Source: an uncultured Gilliamella sp. (lineage in GTDB: Bacteria; Pseudomonadota; Gammaproteobacteria; Enterobacterales; Orbaceae). Taken from it: a stretch of DNA of 44,773 bases. The DNA is taken from NCBI GenBank assembly GCA_945271295.1, contig CALYPG010000023.1:1-44773 (forward strand), written 5' to 3'. The position numbers and the translations under genes are program-made. The notes beneath the pieces are model-generated. The model did not search any database, was not told the origin of the DNA, and saw only the letters and a program-made list of their open reading frames with translations. This document shows, piece after piece, positions 7,795-17,875 of the stretch. Every line of letters begins with the position of its first letter. The first letter of the stretch is position 1.

Positions 7795-9718
7795 ATTTAT
7801 TGATTGATTCTAACAACTCCCACCTTGCAAATACTGTTTCAAGTTCAGCTTCTTTATCAGCTAAGGTTTGTAATATTAAGTTGGTTTGTTCGTGAGGTTG
7901 ATTAAAAAAGTCACTTTGCCCAATTTGTGCTTGCAGCGCCGTTATTTCAGCTTCTAACTGTTCTATTTTACTTGGCAATTGGGTTAATTCCCGTTGTTCA
8001 TTATAGCTAAGCTTTACCTTCTTTTTCGTTGGCTGATTATTTTGATTAATAACACGGTTATCTTCTTTTTTAGTAGATTTACTATTATTAGTAATTTCAA
8101 CTTTAGTTGTTACTGGCCTTGTTTGTTGCTGTTGTTGTAAAGCATCAGTATAACCGCCAGCATAAACCCCGATATGACCTTTATCCTCAAAAAACCAGCA
8201 ATTTGTTACCACATTATCGACAAACTGCCGATCATGGCTCACTAGTAATACGGTACCTTGATAATCATTAACCAACTCTTCTAATAATTCTAATGTTTCT
8301 ATATCAAGATCGTTGGTTGGTTCATCAAGTACCAATAAATTGCTTGGTTTTAGAAATAGTTTAGCCAATAATAAACGATTGCGTTCACCACCAGATAATG
8401 CTCGGACCGGCGTTCTAGCGCGTTTAGGTGGGAATAAAAAATCTTGCAAATAACCAAGTACATGACGCGATCGACCATTGACCATAACTTCTTGTTTACC
8501 TTCCGCAAGATTATCCATTACGGTTTTTTCGGGATCTAATTCTAACCGATACTGATCAAAATAGGCCACTTCAAGCTTAGTACCACAATGTACAGTGCCA
8601 GATGTTGGTTCTATATCACCTAACATCAGTTTTAATAGTGTGGTTTTACCAATACCATTTGGACCAATAAGCGCAATTTTATCACCACGTAGTACTTGCA
8701 CAGTGAAATCATTGACTAATTGTTTGTCGGCGATTTGATAACTGACATGTTCAAGTTCAAAAACGATTTTCCCAGAGCGTAGTGCTTCTTCAATCTGCAT
8801 TTTAGCACTACCCATAACTTGACGGCGCTGAGAATATTCTTGGCGCATCGCTTTTAAAGCCCGAACGCGACCCTCATTGCGAGTGCGCCGCGCTTTAATC
8901 CCCTGGCGGATCCACACTTCTTCTTGGGCGAGTTTTTTATCAAATTCAGCATTTTGTAGTTCTTCTACGCGTAATGCCTCTTCTTTACCGAGTAAATAAC
9001 TATCGTAATCACATCCCCAAGAAGCAACTTTACCTCGATCCAAATCAATAATACGGGTAGCCATCTGCCGGATAAACGATCGATCATGCGAAATGAACAC
9101 AATGCTACCATTAAAGCTCTTTAAAAATTCTTCAAGCCATTGGATAGTTTCAATATCTAAATGGTTAGTTGGTTCATCGAGCAATAAAACAGTAGGTTGA
9201 CAAACTAGTGCTTTAGCCAGTGCCGCTTTACGTAACCATCCACCTGACAATGAAGACAACAATGCTTCACCATCCAACGAAAGTGAAGAAATAATATTAC
9301 TAATACGGTTATTTAACTGCCAACCATTTTGCTGATCAAGCTGTTCTTGCATTTTGGCTAACTTGGCTAAATTAGCTTCACTAGCATCGCGCTCAATGAG
9401 ATGAGATAATTCATGGTAGGCTTTAAGTAATTGCGCTTGTTCTTGCAAACCTTCTGCTACAAAATCAAACACATTACCTTGAATATCTCGAGGAGGATCT
9501 TGTTGCAAACGCGATACTACAACATTATTTTCATAGATGATTTGCCCTTCATCTAATAATACTTCTTTATTTAGTACTTTAAGTAAAGTGGATTTCCCCG
9601 CCCCATTACGCCCAACCAGGCAAACGCGCTCCCCTTCTTCAATCGACATATCAATGTGATCAAGTAATGGCGCGTCGCTAAATGAAAGATAAGCATTTGT
9701 AAGATTAATTAATGACAT
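7793..9718 (-). CDS. uup: ABC-F ATPase Uup
   Basis: This is a soluble ABC-F protein with two nucleotide-binding domains, linked to ribosome function and suppression of transposon precise excision in E. coli. The first domain has GRNGAGKST (about residue 37) and LLLDEPTNHLD. The second has GPNGIGKTT (about residue 353), ALSGGERNRLLLAK and LVLDEPTNDLD. The inter-domain linker is rich in Arg/Glu (IRQGIKARRTRNEGRVRAL). The C-terminal ~75 residues form the Uup-specific coiled coil (LPSKIEQLEAEITALQAQIG). At 641 aa the length is normal. Confidence 0.96.
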   Translation of the reverse strand: MSLINLTNAYLSFSDAPLLDHIDMSIEEGERVCLVGRNGAGKSTLLKVLNKEVLLDEGQIIYENNVVVSRLQQDPPRDIQGNVFDFVAEGLQEQAQLLKAYHELSHLIERDASEANLAKLAKMQEQLDQQNGWQLNNRISNIISSLSLDGEALLSSLSGGWLRKAALAKALVCQPTVLLLDEPTNHLDIETIQWLEEFLKSFNGSIVFISHDRSFIRQMATRIIDLDRGKVASWGCDYDSYLLGKEEALRVEELQNAEFDKKLAQEEVWIRQGIKARRTRNEGRVRALKAMRQEYSQRRQVMGSAKMQIEEALRSGKIVFELEHVSYQIADKQLVNDFTVQVLRGDKIALIGPNGIGKTTLLKLMLGDIEPTSGTVHCGTKLEVAYFDQYRLELDPEKTVMDNLAEGKQEVMVNGRSRHVLGYLQDFLFPPKRARTPVRALSGGERNRLLLAKLFLKPSNLLVLDEPTNDLDIETLELLEELVNDYQGTVLLVSHDRQFVDNVVTNCWFFEDKGHIGVYAGGYTDALQQQQQTRPVTTKVEITNNSKSTKKEDNRVINQNNQPTKKKVKLSYNEQRELTQLPSKIEQLEAEITALQAQIGQSDFFNQPHEQTNLILQTLADKEAELETVFARWELLESINK

Positions 9719-9810
9719 ACTTGTGGTTTTTGTTTGGATATAGAATAATAAAACAGTATTCTATCATAAAGTTGTTATAGGCAACTAAAATCAATTACCA
9801 AAGATATAAT

Positions 9811-9832
9811 AAAAAAGCCTCACTAATGTGAG
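9811..9832 (-). terminator. Leftward intrinsic terminator upstream of uup
   Basis: On the minus strand, CTCACATTAGTGAG is followed by GC and six T residues, a good small intrinsic terminator pointing toward uup. It lies about 90 bp upstream of the uup start, where no leftward gene ends. It may end a short leader or small RNA, or attenuate uup. Confidence 0.5.
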
Positions 9833-9919
9833 ATCTCAGTTCTCTTCCTTTATAAAACTAATACTGTAGTATTTGTTAATTAACTGAAAATATTAATAAA
9901 TCTCGGTATGGAGGTTATT

Positions 9920-12091
9920 ATGAATCATATGTGGACATTTCAACGTGTCGGTGGATTAGATCAAGTTGTTTTTAAAAATACAAATGACATTATCAATTTA
10001 TCTAACTTAGATCCCAAATTATGGGTAGCACTTAGTTGCCCAACAACAGGCCTCAACTTTGATGAAAGAACACTTGCTCTACTTGATGTTGATCAAGATG
10101 GACGGATTCGTATCCCCGATATTTTAGATGCAATTAGCTGGACCAACGATAAAGTAGTATCTTTTGATAAGATCTTACAGTCATCCGATATACTGCCCCT
10201 TAATCAAATTGATACTACAACGCAACCAGGCCATAAACTAGTAGTTACCGCGCATAGCATCTTAGCCAATTTAAATAAAAACCAACAAGATTATTTAACT
10301 CAAGATGATGTGCAACAATCTATTAAAATTAATGCCAGTAAACTTTATAATGGCGATTTAATTTTTCCACCTTCAGCAGAATTATCATCAGCCATGCAAA
10401 CTTTCATTCAATCAGCAATTAAAATTACTGGTGCCGAAAAAGATATGAGTGGACAAGATGGTATTAATTTAGATATTGCCACTACCTTTGTGCACAATTT
10501 ACAAACCTGGTTGCAATGGCAAACCAATATTAGCAAGACTCAAACACCTTTTGGTGAGAATAGAGCTGAAATATGGAAGCTGGTGCAAATTCTAAAACCT
10601 AAAATAGATGATTACTTTTTACGAATAGAACTTGCTCAATATGCCCCTCAAGCGCAAACGGCACTGAATGTAAATGAAAAATATATTGTACCAACGGAAA
10701 ATGGTTTATTATCCGATGAAGCTTTAGCTGAACTACCTTTGTCTAAAATTGACACTAGCAGTTCACTTGATTTAGTCAATGGTCTTAATCCATTATGGAA
10801 AGACAAAATTACCCAGTTTAAATCCTTAATTGCATCATCATTGACTAATCCAGATCAACTTACTCAATCTGAGTGGCAGCATATTCAAAGTAGTCTTGAA
10901 GCTTACACTAGTTTAATTAATACCAAACCCGAAATGGTACAACTTAAGGTAACCATACCACCTACTGGTAGTATCGAAGATATACCCGCGAAACTTATCG
11001 CTAATATGGCTGATGATAAACTTCTCACCGAATTTCAACAAATGGTTGAGCAAGATAATAAAACGCCGATTTCAGCTTCTGATGTCCTCATTTTAGAAAA
11101 GCTAGTGCTTTTTCATAAACACCTTTATCGGTTATTGGTCAACTTTGCATCTTTTTCTGATTTCTTCTCACTAGAAAAAACCGCAGCCTTTCAGCTCGGC
11201 AAGCTTTATATTGACGGTCGTTGCGCGACGTTATGTGTTGCGGTTGATAATATAGCTAAACACGCGGTACTATCCAATTATTCTGAACTTTGCCTACTTT
11301 ATTGTGAATGTACCAGACATGGCCAAAAACAACTCATTGCCGCGGCAATAACTGCTGGACAAGGTGACCTATTAATAGAAGGACGTAATGGTGTATTTAT
11401 TGACAATGAGGGTAATGATTGGGATGCCAATGTGGTTAAAATAATTAGTAAACCAATTAGTATTCAACAAGCGATCTGGGAACCTTATCAACGTATTGGT
11501 CGCTTAATTACCGAACAAATTAATAAATGGGCAAGCACTAAAGATGCAGAAATAGAAAAATCCAGTGCGCAAGTAATCCAAAATCCAGAAAATAAATTTG
11601 ATATAGGCAAAAGTGTAGGGGTTTTTGCTGCTATTGGTTTAGCCATTGGTGCAATTGGTACCGCATTAGCGACTATATTCCAAGCAATTTTTTCATTGTC
11701 TTGGTGGCAGTTCCCGTTGGTGATTATTGGACTATTTTTGATTATTTCAGGCCCTTCAGTAATTTTGGCATGGCTAAAATTAAGGCGTAGAACATTAGGT
11801 CCGCTACTCGAAGCATCGGGTTGGGCAATTAATGGCCAAGTTAAGATCAATTTATTACTTGGTGGACTGCTTACAAGCAAAGCACAACTCCCAGCCAATG
11901 CCAAGCGTAACTTACGCGACCCTATGAGAATTGGTACTAAAAAGCCAATAATAATTTTGTTATTGGCTATAGTCATTGGTATTGGCATAACTGCGGCATG
12001 GTTTTGGCATAAAGGTTATTTACATCAATTTTTTGAGCCGCAAAAACAACAACAGATCACCAATAATTCAAATACCGAAAAGGAAAAATAG
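9920..12091 (+). CDS. Large membrane protein of unknown function with EF-hand-like motif
   Basis: I do not recognise a named function. The 723-aa protein starts with MNHMWTFQRVGGLDQVVF. Near residue 50 it has a calcium-loop-like stretch (LLDVDQDGRIRIPDILD), which fits one EF-hand. A long predicted-soluble region follows. Two close membrane segments lie at about residues 563-590 and 593-617, and a third at about 673-694 near a charged C-terminus. The start at 9920 is chosen because GGAGG lies just upstream, inside the codons that would follow an ATG at 9908. It is monocistronic, divergent from uup and convergent with glyA. Confidence 0.8.
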   Translation: MNHMWTFQRVGGLDQVVFKNTNDIINLSNLDPKLWVALSCPTTGLNFDERTLALLDVDQDGRIRIPDILDAISWTNDKVVSFDKILQSSDILPLNQIDTTTQPGHKLVVTAHSILANLNKNQQDYLTQDDVQQSIKINASKLYNGDLIFPPSAELSSAMQTFIQSAIKITGAEKDMSGQDGINLDIATTFVHNLQTWLQWQTNISKTQTPFGENRAEIWKLVQILKPKIDDYFLRIELAQYAPQAQTALNVNEKYIVPTENGLLSDEALAELPLSKIDTSSSLDLVNGLNPLWKDKITQFKSLIASSLTNPDQLTQSEWQHIQSSLEAYTSLINTKPEMVQLKVTIPPTGSIEDIPAKLIANMADDKLLTEFQQMVEQDNKTPISASDVLILEKLVLFHKHLYRLLVNFASFSDFFSLEKTAAFQLGKLYIDGRCATLCVAVDNIAKHAVLSNYSELCLLYCECTRHGQKQLIAAAITAGQGDLLIEGRNGVFIDNEGNDWDANVVKIISKPISIQQAIWEPYQRIGRLITEQINKWASTKDAEIEKSSAQVIQNPENKFDIGKSVGVFAAIGLAIGAIGTALATIFQAIFSLSWWQFPLVIIGLFLIISGPSVILAWLKLRRRTLGPLLEASGWAINGQVKINLLLGGLLTSKAQLPANAKRNLRDPMRIGTKKPIIILLLAIVIGIGITAAWFWHKGYLHQFFEPQKQQQITNNSNTEKEK

Positions 12092-12121
12092 TGATAAGTC
12101 TATTACTGTTATTGTGCTTTA

Positions 12122-12142
12122 TTCGCCGATAATGTCGGCGAA
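12122..12142. terminator. GC-rich hairpin between convergent genes
   Basis: TTCGCCGA / TCGGCGAA with a 5-base loop lies 30 bp after the 723-aa gene and 12 bp beyond the glyA stop. It is the strongest stem in this AT-rich stretch. Its position suits a bidirectional end, although the U tract is poor. Confidence 0.6.
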
Positions 12143-12154
12143 CATCCCAACAAA

Positions 12155-13411
12155 TTAATGCTGATACACCGGGAAACGATGACAAATAGCTAACACTTTT
12201 TCTTTCACTGCTTGAATTGCTTGTTCATCATTAATGTTATCTAATACATCACAAATCCAATTAGCCAGATCGCGTGATTCAGCTTCTTTAAAACCACGTC
12301 GTGTTATTGCTGGTGAACCAATACGTACCCCTGATGTAACAAACGGGCTTTGTGGATCTTTTGGCACACTGTTTTTATTCACCGTGATATTAGCACTACC
12401 TAACGCTGCATCGGCTTCTTTACCAGTAATATTTTTATCGACTAAATCAATTAAAAATAAATGATTTTGCGTTTCGCCAGCTACCACTTTGTAACCACGT
12501 TTTACAATCACCTCAACCATGGCTTGCGCATTTTTAATAACTTGCTGTTGATATGTTTTATATGCAGGCTCCATTGCTTCTTTCAATGCTACCGCTTTGG
12601 CTGCAATCACATGCATTAATGGACCACCTTGCGCGCCAGGGAATACTGATGAATTCAACTTTTTATACAGATCTTCACTACCACCTTTAACTAAAATTAA
12701 TCCACCGCGAGGCCCACCAAGGGTTTTATGGGTAGTAGTGGTAACAACATGAGCAAACGGCACAGGATTAGGGTAAACACCCGCAGCAACTAAACCTGCC
12801 ACATGTGCCATATCGACAAATAAATAAGCGCCTACGCTATCAGCAATGTCACGCATTTTTTGCCAGTCAACAATGCCAGAATAAGCAGAAAATCCACCAA
12901 CAATCATTTTAGGTTGAGATTGTTTAGCAATCCTTGCCACTTCGTCATAATCAATATGTCCAGTATCATCAACACCATAAGCAACAACTTTATACAATTT
13001 ACCGGAAAAATTAACTGGTGAACCATGCGTTAAATGACCACCTTCCGATAAATTCATACCCAGAATCGTATCACCTGGTTGCAATAAAGCAGTATAAACC
13101 GCAAAATTTGCTTGCGAACCAGAATGAGGCTGTACATTTGCATAATCAGCGCCAAATAATGCTTTAGCACGATCAATAGCTAATTGTTCAACAACATCAA
13201 CATATTCACATCCACCGTAGTAACGTTTACCGGGATAGCCTTCAGCATATTTATTGGTTAGTTGAGAACCTTGTGCTTGCATTACCCGGGGGCTGGTGTA
13301 GTTTTCTGAAGCAATTAACTCAAGATGATCTTCTTGACGTTGTTCTTCACCCTGAATTGCATCCCATAAATCCTTATCATAATCGGCAATTGTCATTTCT
13401 TTACTGAACAT
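12155..13411 (-). CDS. glyA: Serine hydroxymethyltransferase
   Basis: This PLP enzyme interconverts serine and glycine while making 5,10-methylene-THF for one-carbon metabolism. The lysine that binds PLP is in [16 protein letters not shown] near residue 230. Other family blocks are [25 protein letters not shown], and PHSGSQAN. The 418-aa length equals that of the typical bacterial enzyme. The start is supported by AAGGAG seven bases upstream. It is a single leftward gene with 326 bp before it. No obvious PurR or MetR box was seen there. Confidence 0.98.
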   Translation of the reverse strand: MFSKEMTIADYDKDLWDAIQGEEQRQEDHLELIASENYTSPRVMQAQGSQLTNKYAEGYPGKRYYGGCEYVDVVEQLAIDRAKALFGADYANVQPHSGSQANFAVYTALLQPGDTILGMNLSEGGHLTHGSPVNFSGKLYKVVAYGVDDTGHIDYDEVARIAKQSQPKMIVGGFSAYSGIVDWQKMRDIADSVGAYLFVDMAHVAGLVAAGVYPNPVPFAHVVTTTTHKTLGGPRGGLILVKGGSEDLYKKLNSSVFPGAQGGPLMHVIAAKAVALKEAMEPAYKTYQQQVIKNAQAMVEVIVKRGYKVVAGETQNHLFLIDLVDKNITGKEADAALGSANITVNKNSVPKDPQSPFVTSGVRIGSPAITRRGFKEAESRDLANWICDVLDNINDEQAIQAVKEKVLAICHRFPVYQH

Positions 13412-13495
13412 ATTGGCTCCTTGTTATCAATTAGATCAGCCTTTAAACTAGTAACAGTACTGGTAGGCATAAAAAATATTACACAATGATCCTAC

Positions 13496-13608
13496 TCAAT
13501 TAATAGTTAATTTCAATCTTTTTTATTTGTTATAAAAAAACTACTAATCAATTAAAAGTTAAATATCAGCATTTGAATATTATTTATCTAACTTTACTCA
13601 ATTAAAAG
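13496..13608. repeat. Three direct repeats TCAATTAAWAG between glyA and the adhesin gene
   Basis: TCAATTAATAGTTAA (13496), TCAATTAAAAGTTAA (13548) and TCAATTAAAAG (13598) are spaced 52 and 50 bp apart in the same orientation. They lie in the 326-bp gap holding the glyA promoter and the 3' end of the 516-aa gene. They could be regulator sites, or chance in AT-rich DNA. Nothing else is seen in the gap. Confidence 0.4.
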
Positions 13609-13737
13609 AATCTTACACGGACTACATCTAGCTACCCAATCATTCGAGTCAGGACTAGAAATTTTATCTCCATTTTACCGTATTCCCAGTGGTATAAATC
13701 ATATAAAAAATGGTACGCTAATAAAAACCTATTTAAT

Positions 13738-15288
13738 TCAAGGATAAACACATGCTCCTTGATAACTAGAAGAAGAAGGATCTATTGCACCTTCACCTGC
13801 ATCAATAGTATAGTTGCGATCAGAAGTCCAAAACCAATCGTCACTGTGTTGCAAAGGCCAATCTGAATTTGGATAATTACCTGTGGAAGACCATACTTTT
13901 CCCCATTCATTTAATAAACCACCAATCCACTTATCATTTTCATCTTTATAACTTAGTTGTCGTCGATAATTATTGATGTTTCTATTTGGTATGCCACCAC
14001 TCCAATTAACTCTATTATTTCCAGATTTATAACTAGTATTGGTAAAATCGGATACATAGGGAAGTCGGTAATTCATTTCTTTACACAATTCTTCTGCCCT
14101 TGATTGTCTCATATATGTTCTAGCACCTAGTGATATGAACCAACGTTCCAATCTAAAACTATATAACAAATTACTTTTTGCTCTATCAGAGTATAATTTA
14201 AAGGTCATTGGTGTAAATGATTTGTCATTACTATTTTTTGAAGGTCCTTGTAAAACGATCTGTAAAGCAACACGTTTTGAAGTGTTCCCCCAACCAGGTG
14301 TTTTTGTTGACGATAATGCCAATTTAACATTCCCCCCTATTTCAGATGACACTGTTTCACCATTAGCCGCTACAACATCACTGGGTGAAATTCCATCTAA
14401 TAATAAATAAAATCGTAAATTGTTCGATCCTGTTGTGGGGAAATTTTTTATTGGATTATTTATATTTTGCGGAACAAAACCTTTACTTGCAACCCAATCA
14501 GGACCATCTAAATCTTTTAACGGAGTTCCGTTAACCCACCTATCACGGGTTTCTTTATCACTAGTACTAGAGTCAATAGAAATATTCGGCTGAGCATAAC
14601 AAACCTTAGGTTGAGAAGAATTTTGTGTAATATAATAACTATGACTTTTATCAGTAAAATCGGTTTTACTCGGTATACCATATTTGGTTGACAGGCTGCC
14701 ATCTACCACGGTTAATGTTAACTTATATGGTGAATCACATCCATCAAACTGTTTTGACGGATCATTTTTTACAACTTTAGTCACATCAATGCCATCTACC
14801 GTTTGCCATTTTACATTTACTGTTCCTGCTGTAGTTACTTCATTATCACCATCATCATCGCCCCAATAATTATTGGAACCAGTGATTAAACTACCTAAAG
14901 TTATACTTGGATAATCTTCATTGCCTTCAGTTGATAATGGCACAGAAGTTTTGATACTGGCAAATGTATTGGAACTGCCAGATAACACGATAGGATTTGC
15001 TTCACTTGACTCATCTTTAGTTGAAAGAATCTCTGAATCATCAGATAATTTTATATTGAGAAATTTTTCAGTAGTATATAATTTGGTTGCGCCTTCATCA
15101 AATGTTAAGTATGGTGCTGTGCCATTTATTAGACCAATAGTCTGAGTGGTTATCGCTACTGAGCTCTTTACTGTTAACGCAAGTAAACTTACCACTCCCA
15201 TTAAATAATAAGTTACTAACCAAAATCGATAACTTAAAATAGAAATAACCAACATTAACGTATTACATTTTGAAGATTTACAATCCAT
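13738..15288 (-). CDS. Secreted adhesin-like protein with lectin-like C-terminus
   Basis: The 516-aa protein has a long hydrophobic N-terminal stretch (about residues 20-45), probably a signal or anchor. Acidic, Ser/Thr/Asp-rich domains follow, as is usual for surface proteins (GSNNYWGDDDGDNEV). The last ~130 residues (SRAEELCKEMNYRLPYVSDF to DDWFWTSDRNYTIDAGEG) recall the C-type-lectin-like or sulfatase-modifying-like folds at the tips of invasins. I cannot name a family firmly. No clear ribosome site precedes the first ATG. A later Met (MLVISIL, residue 12) is an alternative start. Confidence 0.65.
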   Translation of the reverse strand: MDCKSSKCNTLMLVISILSYRFWLVTYYLMGVVSLLALTVKSSVAITTQTIGLINGTAPYLTFDEGATKLYTTEKFLNIKLSDDSEILSTKDESSEANPIVLSGSSNTFASIKTSVPLSTEGNEDYPSITLGSLITGSNNYWGDDDGDNEVTTAGTVNVKWQTVDGIDVTKVVKNDPSKQFDGCDSPYKLTLTVVDGSLSTKYGIPSKTDFTDKSHSYYITQNSSQPKVCYAQPNISIDSSTSDKETRDRWVNGTPLKDLDGPDWVASKGFVPQNINNPIKNFPTTGSNNLRFYLLLDGISPSDVVAANGETVSSEIGGNVKLALSSTKTPGWGNTSKRVALQIVLQGPSKNSNDKSFTPMTFKLYSDRAKSNLLYSFRLERWFISLGARTYMRQSRAEELCKEMNYRLPYVSDFTNTSYKSGNNRVNWSGGIPNRNINNYRRQLSYKDENDKWIGGLLNEWGKVWSSTGNYPNSDWPLQHSDDWFWTSDRNYTIDAGEGAIDPSSSSYQGACVYP

Positions 15289-15598
15289 TGTTTAATTTAT
15301 TTTTATTCCTATAACTACTCAAGCAAATCATATTACTTAGGGAAATAAAATAGTAACTAGCTATAATTTCTAACCTAAACGAAAATAATTTGACAAAAAA
15401 AACCATTAATTTAGATAAAAACGGTAATATATTCTTACAGTAAATCTACATATAATTTATCTAAATTGAAATAAATCAATAAATTTACCACTTATAGAAG
15501 TATATCTTACCTTATGATTAAAAATCTATTGAAATTTTTTATTTTTTCAGCATTAAGTATATACTAATGTTAAATTTATTTTTGAGTTATTATTCTAA
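15289..15598. promoter_or_regulatory. Divergent promoter region, adhesin-like gene / sulfatase
   Basis: This is a 310-bp, very A/T-rich gap between divergent genes. A candidate rightward promoter is TTGACA at 15390-15395 with TAGATA 16 bases later (15412-15417). It would leave a leader of about 180 bases before the sulfatase. No small gene is convincing here. Confidence 0.35.
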
Positions 15599-17041
15599 AT
15601 GCCTTTAGCTACACTGACTGTTATACCTTTTTTTATGTTGACCATTGTTTTTGCTTCACTGTTCCAACAAAAAAAATGGCAATTACTAACCATAATATCA
15701 ATGGCTATACTTATCACTATGGAGCTCACATCCATTTATTTTAGTGGTGGCTTTATTGATTACCAGTTTTACGTTAATTTGAATATTAATGATATTATTG
15801 AAGGGTTATTTATCTTTAAGTTACAAGCGGTTTTGGTCATAGTAGTTTTTTTGGCCTTATTATGGCTTTTAGCCAAATTAGCCAATTTATTAAGAGATAA
15901 ATGCCGATTACTATTACGATTGTCATTAGCTGTTTTAGCCATTATTTCAATTAGTTATCATAATGGACCATTAAGTCGCTTATTTGAAATATATCAGGTA
16001 ACCAGTGCGCCTCGTCAACCATTTGCACAAGCATTACAATCGCTAAAAATGCATGACTATCCCAACAAGAATCAACTTATTAGTCATAAAGGCAAAAATA
16101 TTATTGTGTTGTCTTTAGAATCTTTTGAACAAGGTTTTTTTGATTTTAACGATATAACGCCAAATCTAAAACAATTGCGTGAAAATTATACCTTCTTTCC
16201 AAACATGCCGATGAGTGCAGGTAGCAGTTGGACCACTGCTTCAATGTATACCTATATGACTGGTATGCCTTTTTTAATTGGTGGTTATTCTACCACACCA
16301 TTAATGAAAGCTAATGCGACTAAGTTAGTAAGCTTAGCTGATGTGTTAAAGCAAGCTGGCTATCAAACACGCTATGTGATGGCTAGTCCAGATTTTGCAG
16401 CAATTGGACATATTGCTGAACTGCTTGGCACGCAAGTAATCTCCGAAAAAAATTATGTTGGCCAATACCCTAAAGCACCTTTTGGATTATATGATAAAGA
16501 TATTTTAGATATTGCGCAAAAACAGATTGCCGACCTGAGTCAAAGTGATCAACCTTTTGCCTTATTTATCTCAACGGTGTCAACTCATGCCCCAAATGGT
16601 TTTGAAGATGAGCGAATGAAAGCAATCATTGCACCAAAAGATGATAATATGTCATTTGTAGCAGCTTCGCTCGATCATAATTTAGGGATGTTTATTCAAA
16701 ACCTAAAACAACAAGGATTATTAGACAATACCGTATTTTACATTTTTCCAGATCACTTAATGATGGGCGCAGCTACACCAACAATAAATCATTTATCCCA
16801 AAAAGAACGTAAACTGTACTTACTCACTAATGCAACAACTGAGCATTTACAAAAAACACCCGATCAAACAATCTATCAAATAGATTTACCTAGATTGATT
16901 CTAAATGGGGCGCAAATTGCAACGAATGCTAAATTTTTGACTGATTATTTGACCGAACCAAATTTAGACAAAAAACAGTTTATTGAACAACATAAATCAG
17001 ATATTGCAACATTAAATCATTCAGCCGAAGAGTTTAAATAA
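15599..17041 (+). CDS. LTA-synthase-type membrane sulfatase-family protein
   Basis: This 480-aa inner-membrane protein has three to four hydrophobic segments in its first ~130 residues and then a periplasmic alkaline-phosphatase/sulfatase-fold domain. The metal and nucleophile blocks are visible: IIVLSLESFEQGFF (metal Glu), SAGSSWTTASMYTYMTGMP (catalytic Thr) and YIFPDHLMMG (Asp-His metal ligands). Such enzymes move phospho-alcohol groups (phosphoglycerol or phosphoethanolamine) onto surface glycans or lipids. The substrate cannot be told from sequence. It may be co-transcribed with the exporter gene that starts 8 bp after it. Confidence 0.85.
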   Translation: MPLATLTVIPFFMLTIVFASLFQQKKWQLLTIISMAILITMELTSIYFSGGFIDYQFYVNLNINDIIEGLFIFKLQAVLVIVVFLALLWLLAKLANLLRDKCRLLLRLSLAVLAIISISYHNGPLSRLFEIYQVTSAPRQPFAQALQSLKMHDYPNKNQLISHKGKNIIVLSLESFEQGFFDFNDITPNLKQLRENYTFFPNMPMSAGSSWTTASMYTYMTGMPFLIGGYSTTPLMKANATKLVSLADVLKQAGYQTRYVMASPDFAAIGHIAELLGTQVISEKNYVGQYPKAPFGLYDKDILDIAQKQIADLSQSDQPFALFISTVSTHAPNGFEDERMKAIIAPKDDNMSFVAASLDHNLGMFIQNLKQQGLLDNTVFYIFPDHLMMGAATPTINHLSQKERKLYLLTNATTEHLQKTPDQTIYQIDLPRLILNGAQIATNAKFLTDYLTEPNLDKKQFIEQHKSDIATLNHSAEEFK

Positions 17042-17049
17042 AATCCATC

Positions 17050-17673
17050 ATGACACTTGATACTTTGATTTTAGTCACTATTATAAGTGGTCTAGGGATG
17101 ATTTCCCCCGGGCCTGACTTTGTTTTAATAGTAAAAAACAGTTTAAGTTATAACCGAAAACTGGCATTATTCACTTGTCTTGGTGTGATAATGGCAATTT
17201 TTGTACATATGAGTTATTGTGTGGCGGGTATAGCGGTTATCATTACAGCAACACCATGGCTATTTAATACACTACGTTACGCTGGGGCAGCATATTTAAT
17301 TTGGTTAGGGATTAAGGCATTACTTACTAAAGAATCGACCATCACTTATATTAGTAAGTCAACCAATAAGCAACTAATTTCGACTAAAACTGCTTTTATG
17401 CAAGGTTTTTTATGTAACCTACTTAATCCTAAAGCAACTTTATTTTTTCTGGCAATTTTTACCCAAGTATTAAATGCAAATTCATCATTATCCGATAAAT
17501 TATTAGTCGCATGGATTATTTGGGTGGAAGCAGTTTTTTGGTGGCCATTTGTGGTATTTATTTTTCAAACACAGGCTATACAACGACGTTATTTTAAAGC
17601 GCAGTTCATAATTGATAAGTTATTAGGTGTTATTTTGACCACTCTTGGTATTAAAGTTGCATTAGGCTTTTAA
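17050..17673 (+). CDS. LysE/RhtB-family amino-acid exporter
   Basis: This 207-aa inner-membrane protein of about six helices has the family opening GLGMISPGPDFVLIVKNSL and the later FLCNLLNPKATLFFLAIF. The family exports amino acids such as threonine, homoserine or lysine. It resembles the RhtC/RhtB branch, but the substrate is not predictable. It starts 8 bp downstream of the sulfatase stop, suggesting one transcript. Its stop is followed by a dispersed repeat rather than a clear terminator. Confidence 0.88.
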   Translation: MTLDTLILVTIISGLGMISPGPDFVLIVKNSLSYNRKLALFTCLGVIMAIFVHMSYCVAGIAVIITATPWLFNTLRYAGAAYLIWLGIKALLTKESTITYISKSTNKQLISTKTAFMQGFLCNLLNPKATLFFLAIFTQVLNANSSLSDKLLVAWIIWVEAVFWWPFVVFIFQTQAIQRRYFKAQFIIDKLLGVILTTLGIKVALGF

Positions 17674-17684
17674 TATTGGTGCGG

Positions 17685-17728
17685 TTTTTATACTGAAACA
17701 TATAGCATACCTGAAACTTTTTTACAAA
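17685..17728 (+). repeat. Dispersed ~43-bp intergenic repeat, copy A
   Basis: This copy holds two direct CTGAAAC heptamers, at 17693 and 17711 (18-bp step), then CTTTTTTACAAA. It matches 25136-25179 (opposite strand) at about 37 of 43 positions and 1804-1845 more weakly. It begins 12 bp after the exporter stop. The run of T after the second heptamer may help end transcription. Confidence 0.6.
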
Positions 17729-17875
17729 TTGAAACTAGTGGCATTTTCTTTTTTGAATATTTAACTGTTAATTGTTAAACTGCTTATTTAATAAATAGTT
17801 AACTGGTTAACAATCTACTTTACTCACAATTATAAAAACAGTTAGTTTTTAATACACACTTTTAGGCTATTTAAA

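Noticed and set aside
11488-11988. 166-codon minus-strand frame inside the 723-aa gene
   Set aside because: It is opposite the membrane segments of an intact gene, an expected shadow of hydrophobic codons.
13412-13737. Riboswitch upstream of glyA
   Set aside because: I looked for the tandem-glycine or THF type of conserved core and saw none; only A/T-rich repeats are present.
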